Source: Clostridiales bacterium
GTDB taxonomy: Bacteria; Bacillota; Clostridia; Saccharofermentanales; UBA5734
Assembly (NCBI GenBank): GCA_007135995.1
Contig: SLHU01000019.1
Span: 1-5,918, forward strand
DNA: 5,918 nt
Direction of reading: 5' to 3'
Shown: one piece after another, positions 1 to 4,386 of the stretch
How the letters are laid out: each line of letters opens with the position of its first letter
How positions within the stretch are numbered: the stretch's first letter is position 1
The notes under the pieces: model-generated
The model's database searches: none
Seen by the model: only the letters and a program-made list of their open reading frames with translations
What the model was told of the DNA's origin: nothing
Translations under genes and position numbers: made by a program

Positions 1-149
1 CCGGTGCCGGTCTGGGCACAACCCAGTAGATCTTTTCCAGCAAGAATCGGCGGAATTGCCTGCTCCTGGATGGGAGTGGGGATTGAATACTTTGCCTGTT
101 CCAGTGATTTGAGAATGGGTGAAATGATATTCAGATTTTTAAATGACAT
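1..149 (-). CDS. DEAD-box ATP-dependent RNA helicase, N-terminal fragment (RhlE-like)
   Basis: This is the first 49 codons of a gene that continues past the left edge of the window. The start is ATG at 149-147 (minus strand), preceded by a strong Shine-Dalgarno AAGGAG about 5 nt upstream (154-159). The translation begins MSFKNLNIISPILKSL. It contains the DEAD-box Q motif (YSIPTPIQEQAIP, about residues 21-33), which reads adenine, and then GKDLLGCAQTGT, the start of motif I (AQTGTGK, Walker A), where the window cuts off. DEAD-box helicases unwind short RNA duplexes with ATP and act in ribosome assembly, mRNA decay or cold adaptation. The N-terminus most resembles the RhlE/CshA group, but the rest of the core and the C-terminal tail that would separate subfamilies are not visible. 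It is transcribed divergently from the lipid operon. The family call is secure; the subfamily is tentative. Confidence 0.9.
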   Translation of the reverse strand, partial: MSFKNLNIISPILKSLEQAKYSIPTPIQEQAIPPILAGKDLLGCAQTGT

Positions 150-241
150 ATTTCTCCTTGATGAGACGCAAAAACAGTAATGTTCCCGGTCGCTCGTCTT
201 ATTTATCTATTTGCTTGTTATTTCCTATCTGCCACAAAAGC

Positions 242-288
242 ATGAATGGACAGCTCATCAATTGTAGCACGGATCAGCTGTAATTCAT
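242..288. repeat. Imperfect inverted repeat (possible operator)
   Basis: The arms are ATGAAT (242-247) with ATTCAT (283-288), CAGCT (251-255) with AGCTG (276-280), and ATC (257-259) with GAT (272-274), all sharing a centre near 265. That gives 14 matched pairs with small offsets. The centre coincides with a candidate minus-strand extended -10 (269-261), which fits a repressor site on the helicase promoter. It could also be chance. Confidence 0.35.
261..269 (-). promoter_or_regulatory. Candidate extended -10 promoter for the helicase gene
   Basis: Read on the minus strand, the sequence is TGCTACAAT, an extended -10 (TGn) followed by TACAAT, five of six matches to TATAAT. I see no good -35 at the right spacing. 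Transcription from here would give a leader of about 105 nt before the helicase ATG. That leader can form a 5-bp stem (195-199 with 164-168). This is motif matching only. Confidence 0.3.
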
Positions 289-295
289 ATAGGCG

Positions 296-367
296 TGAAT
301 GGGTTGTCATTCGGTGTCGGGTTTTATCTGATGTAAGGCGGCTTATATTGAAAAGGATGACATTCGG
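296..367. repeat. Degenerate direct repeat, 53-bp period
   Basis: Positions 296-314 and 349-367 agree at 15 of 19 bases, ending in the identical CATTCGG (308-314 and 361-367). A related TGAATGG also occurs one period upstream at 243-249. The similarity fades beyond these cores, so this is at most a decayed repeat or a pair of protein-binding sites. Confidence 0.25.
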
Positions 368-408
368 CAGACATGCCTGGCTGCAGCTTAAAACGCCATA
401 TCAGCGTG

Positions 409-424
409 CCCGGAGGTGTCCGGG
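409..424. repeat. GC-rich 6-bp stem-loop
   Basis: CCCGGA (409-414) and TCCGGG (419-424) form a perfect 6-bp stem around a GGTG loop. No T-run follows on either strand, so it does not look like an intrinsic terminator. Confidence 0.35.
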
Positions 425-447
425 AGATCTCAGCACATGTCAGTGCC

Positions 448-530
448 TCAGATCAATGGCAGCAAAAACAATTACCTTCTGCAGACACGCAGGTTGCCCG
501 CTGTCGTGCTGACAGGTGACATTGATCTGA
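448..530. repeat. Perfect 11-bp inverted repeat with nested hairpin
   Basis: TCAGATCAATG at 448-458 is the exact reverse complement of CATTGATCTGA at 520-530, with 61 nt between them. Inside, CTGC (479-482) can pair with GCAG (489-492). Just outside and inside the arms, TGTCAG (438-443) can pair with CTGACA (509-514), an alternative that crosses the main stem. The right arm overlaps the proposed -35 of the plus-strand promoter (527-532). It may be an operator pair or a structured RNA; no known family is recognised. Confidence 0.4.
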
Positions 531-555
531 AAACAAGACAAAATCGTAATATAAT
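527..555 (+). promoter_or_regulatory. Candidate sigma-A/sigma-70 promoter for the lipid operon
   Basis: There is a perfect -10 TATAAT at 550-555 and, 17 bp upstream, CTGAAA at 527-532, which matches TTGACA at four of six positions. Transcription would start near 562 and give a leader of about 145 nt before the DUF2177 start. A second TATAAT lies at 603-608, with TG at 599-600, in an AT-rich stretch but without a clear -35, so the real start could be further downstream. Confidence 0.45.
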
Positions 556-598
556 GATAGGCAAAGCACCAGTAAATAAGGTAAAATTAATTTTATAT

Positions 599-608
599 TG
601 ATTATAAT
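599..608 (+). promoter_or_regulatory. Second candidate -10 element for the lipid operon
   Basis: TATAAT (603-608) is preceded by TG at 599-600, so TTATAA (602-607) could also be read as an extended -10 core. No convincing -35 lies 16-18 bp upstream. It is an alternative to the promoter at 527-555. Confidence 0.25.
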
Positions 609-679
609 GAAACCATGTTTGCGCACAGCTTATTTTGTAGAAACACATATCACGCGGCCGTGACAGGGTCCAGTTCATT

Positions 680-693
680 CATTGGGCCCAATG
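680..693. promoter_or_regulatory. Perfect 14-bp palindrome before the operon's first Shine-Dalgarno
   Basis: CATTGGGCCCAATG is its own reverse complement and ends 2 nt before the purine-rich Shine-Dalgarno at 695-703. A smaller hairpin, TCACG-CGGC-CGTGA, lies at 650-663. Because the palindrome has no spacer, a dimeric repressor site downstream of the promoter is more natural than an RNA stem-loop, although a 5-bp stem with a GGCC loop could form. I do not recognise it as a known fatty-acid regulator site. Confidence 0.35.
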
Positions 694-707
694 GAAGAAG
701 GTGTTCC

Positions 708-1106
708 ATGCAGTTTTTCAAACTTTACCTGATTGCCATCGTTGTCTTTACCCTGATCGATCTTATCTGGCTTCTGGTTATCTCCAGAAAGCTCTATAAA
801 AATAAAATCGGTCATTTAATGGCAGAAAAAGCCAACCTGGCGGCAGCCGTTGTGTTCTATCTTATATTCATTGCTGCCATGGTGTTTTTTGTCATCAGCC
901 CTGCCGTGGAGAAACAGTCTCTGCTCTATGCCCTGGGGGCCGGCGCTTTTTTCGGACTGGTCACCTATGCCACTTACGATCTGACCAACCTGGCAACGCT
1001 TAAGGACTGGCCGCTGTCTATCACTGTTATCGATCTGAGCTGGGGTACATTCATCACAATGGCCACCAGCGTCGCAACAACTTGGATTAACGGGAGGTTA
1101 TCATGA
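708..1106 (+). CDS. DUF2177 family four-helix membrane protein
   Basis: The product is a 132-residue, mostly hydrophobic protein of the DUF2177 (COG4852-type) family, whose biochemical role is not known. Four likely membrane helices lie at about residues 4-24, 44-64, 71-90 and 104-124. The family signature is clear: an early D-x-I-W in helix 1 (DLIWL, 18-22) and the segment GLVTYATYDLTNLATLKDWP (83-102), followed by DLSWG (109-113). The start ATG at 708 is chosen because the family begins with a short hydrophilic M-x-F-x-K stretch directly before helix 1, and because AAGAAGGTG (695-703) is a good Shine-Dalgarno. The open frame extends upstream to 615, but those 31 residues are not family-like. 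The stop overlaps the next gene's ATG by 4 bp (ATGA), so translation is probably coupled. Sharing an operon with a fatty-acid-kinase-like protein and a DUF1295 protein suggests a membrane-lipid role (inference). Confidence 0.88.
   Translation: MQFFKLYLIAIVVFTLIDLIWLLVISRKLYKNKIGHLMAEKANLAAAVVFYLIFIAAMVFFVISPAVEKQSLLYALGAGAFFGLVTYATYDLTNLATLKDWPLSITVIDLSWGTFITMATSVATTWINGRLS
1091..1097 (+). promoter_or_regulatory. Ribosome binding site of the Fak fusion inside the DUF2177 gene
   Basis: GGGAGG (1092-1097) lies 5 nt before the ATG at 1103, within the last codons of the DUF2177 gene. Together with the ATGA stop-start overlap, it supports translational coupling and fixes the start. Confidence 0.7.
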
Positions 1107-2893
1107 CACATTCAAATACTATATCATTAGACACGATCACCAGTGAACGGATTTACCAGGCCATCTTGCATGGTGCTGCCAGTATCCGCGACAATCATCA
1201 AGAGTTGAATCGTATTAACGTGTTTCCCGTAGTTGATTACGATACGGGCAACAACCTGGCACATACGATGAATTATATTCTCAGTCATACAACCGCACAT
1301 AAAAATGTCAGGGAAACACTTCGCGAGATCGCCCGCTCTGCCCTGATCAGCGCCAGGGGCAATTCCGGCGCTATATTCTCCCAGTACTTTAACGGGCTTT
1401 ACCTGGCCAGCAGTGACAGTGATACCCTGACGCTGGGAGAACTGGCCGCCTGTTTTCACACGGCTTATGACAAGGCTTATAAATCTCTGGAAAACGCAGT
1501 GGAAGGTACCATCATCACCGTGATGCGTGCCTGGTCTGCCGAGTTTAATGACGCGCTGAAGCAGTCCCTGTCACCGCAGGAAATGTTTGAAACAACGCTG
1601 GGCAGGATCAAGACAGCCCTCGATGATACCAGTCAGACTTTAAGTGAGCTTAAGGATCTGGGTGTGGTCGATGCTGGCGCACTGGGCTACTATTATTTTA
1701 TGGAGGGCTTTGTACAGGCTTTGCTGGGGAAGCGGACAGCTGTGCCGGATCGAGCAGCCGTTTCCATCTCGTCCAGCACACATACGGACGTACATCTGAC
1801 TGGTGAGCAGGCTCCTATTACCTATCGTTACTGCACAGAAGTCCTGCTGGAGACACAGTCGCTGGATGAAGCTGCTGTGCGGTCTGCCCTTTCCCGGCTG
1901 GGCGATTGTCTGCTGGTGGCCTCGGCAGACAACCTGGTCAGAATCCATCTGCATACCGATACCCCTTGGGAAATGGTCCGCCAGGCTGCCACCTATGGCA
2001 GCATACTGGAACAGAAAGCGGATGATATGGTTTTGCAAAATCATCTGGCCGGACCGAAAGAGAAAAAAATTGCCTGCGTCACTGATTCTATTGCCGATCT
2101 TCCGCGCGACTATGTATACGAGCACCGTATTTTTCAGCTGCCGATCAACGTGATGATCGGGTCTGTCAGCTATCTGGATAAGCTGACCATTGACCGGGCC
2201 TATCTCTATGAGCACCTCGGCCAGGCTTCTTCCGCCCAGCTTAACCAGGAACAGATCCGCACTTTTTTGCAGCCGATACTCGATCATTATGATGAGGTCC
2301 TCATTCTGACGGTTTCATCTAAAATGAGCGGTACTTACGACCGCTATAAGGAAGTAATCGGACAGCTGGGAAAAGACGCGGATCGTATCGCGCTGATTGA
2401 TACCCGCGTTAATTCAGGTGCCCAGGGACTGCTGGTACGTGCTGCGGCCGAGATGATATCAGACGGTTTGAAGCTTCAGGATATTGTCACATCACTGGAA
2501 CAGCTCAAGACCAAAACCAAGATTTTCGTCAGCGTTCTGGACATTGAGCCGATGGCACGTTCCGGACGCGTCTCGGAAAAAATCGGCAAGCTGCTGATTC
2601 GGCTGCAATTCAAACCGCTTGTCTCCATTGACGCGGCGGGCAGCGGCACAATTCGGGGCGTTGCGTTTTCTGTGAAACGGAACAGAAAGCTCTTGCTGCG
2701 CACATTGAAACGGCAGCGCATCGGAGATTATGTGATTGTGCATGCCGACGCAGAAGATCGTGCTGAAGCACTGCGCGGGGAAATGGTGCGCATGACCGGG
2801 CGTGAACCGCTTTATATCACAGACGTATCAGCTGTCATTGCCTTGTTCGCAGGCAAAGGCTGTGTCGCTGCCGCTTATATGGAAAAAGAATAA
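1103..2893 (+). CDS. Single-chain fatty-acid-kinase-like protein: FakA-type DhaL kinase and middle domain fused to a DegV (FakB) domain
   Basis: The protein has 596 residues. Residues about 1-210 form a DhaL/DAK2 ATP-binding kinase domain: NVFPVVDYDTGNN (39-51) carries the metal-binding Asp45 and Asp47, followed by ARGNSG (84-89), EGTIITVMR (134-142) and GVVDAGALG (187-195). Residues about 235-312 match the FakA middle domain (YRYCTE at 241-246, HLHTD at 282-286); Cys244, His282 and His284 match the family's proposed zinc ligands. Residues about 321-595 are a DegV/FakB lipid-binding domain: CVTDSIADLP (325-334), SSKMSGTY (405-412), MARSGRVSEKIGKLL (484-498), IVHAD (545-549). Normal FakA (about 550 residues) instead ends in its own C-terminal domain that docks separate FakB. 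FakA/FakB make acyl-phosphate from fatty acids and ATP; the same reaction in one chain is inferred. The domain calls are strong. A different lipid or acyl substrate is possible. It ends in tandem stops TAA-TAG. Confidence 0.9.
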   Translation: MTHSNTISLDTITSERIYQAILHGAASIRDNHQELNRINVFPVVDYDTGNNLAHTMNYILSHTTAHKNVRETLREIARSALISARGNSGAIFSQYFNGLYLASSDSDTLTLGELAACFHTAYDKAYKSLENAVEGTIITVMRAWSAEFNDALKQSLSPQEMFETTLGRIKTALDDTSQTLSELKDLGVVDAGALGYYYFMEGFVQALLGKRTAVPDRAAVSISSSTHTDVHLTGEQAPITYRYCTEVLLETQSLDEAAVRSALSRLGDCLLVASADNLVRIHLHTDTPWEMVRQAATYGSILEQKADDMVLQNHLAGPKEKKIACVTDSIADLPRDYVYEHRIFQLPINVMIGSVSYLDKLTIDRAYLYEHLGQASSAQLNQEQIRTFLQPILDHYDEVLILTVSSKMSGTYDRYKEVIGQLGKDADRIALIDTRVNSGAQGLLVRAAAEMISDGLKLQDIVTSLEQLKTKTKIFVSVLDIEPMARSGRVSEKIGKLLIRLQFKPLVSIDAAGSGTIRGVAFSVKRNRKLLLRTLKRQRIGDYVIVHADAEDRAEALRGEMVRMTGREPLYITDVSAVIALFAGKGCVAAAYMEKE

Positions 2894-2906
2894 TAGAGGT
2901 GAGCAG

Positions 2907-3677
2907 ATGTACTATTTAATAACAGCCGCCATTCTGTTTGTTTTCTTTGTCATAACCTTTGTGATTGCCCAGATGATGAAAAACAACGGGATTGTTGATA
3001 TTGCCTGGGGCACTGGATTCGTGCTTGGGGCCGTGGCCAGCTGGCTGCTGGGTCAGCCGCAGGGAACGGTTCCTCTGGTCATCACCTCACTGGTGGTGGT
3101 CTGGGGTGTGCGCCTGACTTTTTATCTCGCCCGGCGTAATCTGGGCCGGCCGGAAGACTTCCGGTATGCAGACATGCGGCGCAGATGGCCCAGCCAAACC
3201 TTTTATCTGCGCATGTTTTTCCAGATCTACCTGCTTCAGCTGGTGTTGAATTATCTCGTCAACCTGCCCGCTATCGTGCGCAATCTGGAAGATCTGCAAG
3301 GCTGGAACTGGCTGGCCACAATTGGTCTGGTCATCTGGCTGACTGGTTTTATATTTGAATCCGTCGGTGACAGCCAGCTTAAGACATTCAAGGCAGATCC
3401 GGCCAACAAGGGCAAGTTAATGACGCGCGGCCTTTGGCGTTACAGCCGCCACCCCAACTATTTTGGCGAAGCAGCTCAGTGGTGGGGGATCTGCCTGATA
3501 GCTATCAGTGATGGCCGCTTCATCTGGCTGCTGATCAGTCCGCTTGTGATTACGCTGTTTTTGCTTTATGTCTCCGGTGTGCCGATGCTGGAAAAAAAAT
3601 ATGCCGGCAGACCAGACTGGGAAGCGTATAAAGCCGTTACCAGTAAATTCCTGCCGCTGCCGCCCGGGCGGTCTTAA
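2907..3677 (+). CDS. DUF1295 family integral membrane protein (steroid 5-alpha-reductase/ICMT-like fold)
   Basis: The product is a 256-residue polytopic membrane protein with about six or seven hydrophobic helices (roughly 1-21, 33-49, 56-76, 101-125, 134-152, 192-224). The defining motif is GLWRYSRHPNYFGE (175-188) followed by WWG (192-194). It is shared by DUF1295 proteins, steroid 5-alpha-reductases and isoprenylcysteine methyltransferases, where the region takes part in cofactor binding. VDIAWG (30-35), VVWGVRL (64-70) and a C-terminal PMLEKKY with F-L-P-L-P-P also fit DUF1295. The physiological reaction is unknown; reduction or modification of a lipid acyl chain is a guess. The start at 2907 is supported by GAGGTGA (2896-2902) and lies 13 bp after the Fak-fusion stop. 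An upstream in-frame extension back to 2802 would overlap the preceding gene and lacks family similarity. It is the last gene of the operon and ends 5 bp from convergent plsY. Confidence 0.9.
   Translation: MYYLITAAILFVFFVITFVIAQMMKNNGIVDIAWGTGFVLGAVASWLLGQPQGTVPLVITSLVVVWGVRLTFYLARRNLGRPEDFRYADMRRRWPSQTFYLRMFFQIYLLQLVLNYLVNLPAIVRNLEDLQGWNWLATIGLVIWLTGFIFESVGDSQLKTFKADPANKGKLMTRGLWRYSRHPNYFGEAAQWWGICLIAISDGRFIWLLISPLVITLFLLYVSGVPMLEKKYAGRPDWEAYKAVTSKFLPLPPGRS
3660..3671 (+). terminator. Weak candidate terminator hairpin at the convergent junction
   Basis: CCGCCCGGGCGG is a perfect 12-bp palindrome inside the last codons of the DUF1295 gene. In RNA it could form a short, very GC-rich stem, but only TCTTAA follows rather than a proper U-tract. 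With a 5-bp gap to plsY there is no room for a classical intergenic terminator, so this is the only local candidate for ending the operon transcript. Confidence 0.2.
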
Positions 3678-3682
3678 CTGCA

Positions 3683-4327
3683 TTATTCCCCAGAGGACCC
3701 CGGTTCCATTTTCTTCTCTTCACCACGAAACAAACGACTGATGTTTTCCCGGTGCGACCAGATTACAATCACAGCAAACAAAAGGGTGATGACTGTTTCA
3801 TATAAGAGGTCCTGACCGCGCATAAAGCCAATCAGCCAGGTGACAGCCGGCAGCAGCAATGCGCTGACCAAAGACACGACCGACATGGTTCGTGAGAAAT
3901 AATAATTCAGGATGGCCAGCAGGAGCAAAATCAGGAATGCCAGCGGGTTGACCAGTAAAATGATGCCCAAAGCAGGCATGACGCCTTTGCCGCCGCGAAA
4001 AGCAAAATAAACCGGGAAGATATGCCCGATCAGGACAAACAGGCCGGTCAGATAACCGGGATCAAGAAAGAGCGGGTCCGCTGACAGATGAAACATCAGC
4101 CGGGCGATGATAACGGCAAGGATCGCTTTGCCCATATCGCCCAAAACAGTCAAAAGGGCTGCTTTCTTGCCATATACCCGCAGCATGTTGGTCATGCCGG
4201 CATTGCCGCTGCCTTGCTGGCGGATATCTTTCAGCCGCAGTAAACGGGTCACCAGAATAGCGCTGTTGAAGCTTCCCAGCAGATAACCGGTCAGGCAGAT
4301 CAGTAAAGCTGTCAGATAAAGTGGCAT
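3683..4327 (-). CDS. plsY: Acyl-phosphate:glycerol-3-phosphate acyltransferase PlsY
   Basis: PlsY is an integral membrane enzyme that transfers the acyl group of acyl-phosphate to the sn-1 position of glycerol-3-phosphate, making lysophosphatidic acid, the first committed step of phospholipid synthesis in most bacteria. The 214-residue product has the normal length and all three family motifs. These are GSFNSAILV with DIRQQGSGNAGMTN (18-26 and 34-47, glycine-rich phosphate loop), GHIFPVYFAFRGGKGV (about 101-116), and SHRENISRLFRGEEKK (about 191-206) near the C-terminus. The GSGNAGMTN and GGKGVMPA variants differ slightly from the common GSGNxGATN and GGKGVAT. About five hydrophobic helices alternate with these loops. 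The ATG at 4327-4325 follows GAGGTAA with a 7-nt spacing. It is convergent with the operon encoding a putative acyl-phosphate-making enzyme, and 59 bp downstream of the sulfatase on the same strand, from which it may be partly transcribed. Confidence 0.95.
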   Translation of the reverse strand: MPLYLTALLICLTGYLLGSFNSAILVTRLLRLKDIRQQGSGNAGMTNMLRVYGKKAALLTVLGDMGKAILAVIIARLMFHLSADPLFLDPGYLTGLFVLIGHIFPVYFAFRGGKGVMPALGIILLVNPLAFLILLLLAILNYYFSRTMSVVSLVSALLLPAVTWLIGFMRGQDLLYETVITLLFAVIVIWSHRENISRLFRGEEKKMEPGSSGE

Positions 4328-4386
4328 AAAAATTACCTCGTATCCCTGGTTTGTCTTATAGAAATATCATAGCGCGGTGCTTCAGG
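4328..4386 (-). promoter_or_regulatory. Sulfatase-plsY spacer with plsY ribosome binding site
   Basis: The 59-bp gap carries the plsY Shine-Dalgarno GAGGT (4339-4335). TATAAG and TATGAT hexamers on the minus strand could be weak -10 elements, but no matching -35 is seen. There is no hairpin with a T-run, so read-through from the sulfatase gene is possible. Confidence 0.4.

Larger units (their letters stand above)
150..707. other. Long divergent intergenic region without a convincing gene
   Basis: These 558 bp separate the helicase from the DUF2177 gene. Short open frames exist (for example 246-512 and 416-601, plus strand), but they lack well-placed ribosome binding sites and show no recognisable protein features. 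The region holds candidate promoters for both flanking transcription units, an imperfect inverted repeat at 242-288, a hairpin at 409-424, an 11-bp inverted repeat at 448-458/520-530, a small hairpin at 650-663 and a perfect palindrome at 680-693. The part from about 530 to 620 is markedly AT-rich. I recognise no tRNA, rRNA or known riboswitch class. It could be a double regulatory region or contain an undescribed structured RNA or a decayed gene. Confidence 0.6.

Noticed and set aside
409..424. CCCGGA-GGTG-TCCGGG hairpin as an intrinsic terminator
   Set aside because: No T-run follows on either strand, and no gene ends next to it.
246..512. Plus-strand open frame of 88 codons in the intergenic region
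   Set aside because: No suitable Shine-Dalgarno, Cys/Arg-rich non-family translation, and it spans several inverted repeats and a candidate promoter; no recognisable domain.
416..601. Possible 54-61 residue protein (GTG 416 or ATG 437) near a GGAGGTG
   Set aside because: The GGAGGTG contains the GTG start itself and is about 18 nt from the ATG, so neither spacing works; it also runs through the promoter candidate at 527-555.
615..707. Upstream in-frame start for the DUF2177 gene
   Set aside because: The 31 added residues are not family-like and lack a ribosome binding site, whereas ATG 708 has a good site and matches the family's N-terminus.
150..707. tRNA, CRISPR array, insertion sequence or known riboswitch in the intergenic region
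   Set aside because: No cloverleaf, no regularly spaced identical repeats, no transposase or terminal repeats, and no recognised riboswitch core motif.
1640..2287. 215-codon minus-strand open frame opposite the Fak fusion
   Set aside because: Antisense shadow of a clearly conserved gene, with no protein family features of its own.
2090..2893. C-terminal third of the Fak fusion as the ordinary FakA C-terminal domain
   Set aside because: The TDSIADLP, SSKMSGTY and SGRVSEKIGKLL motifs are those of DegV/FakB, not of the FakA C-terminal domain.
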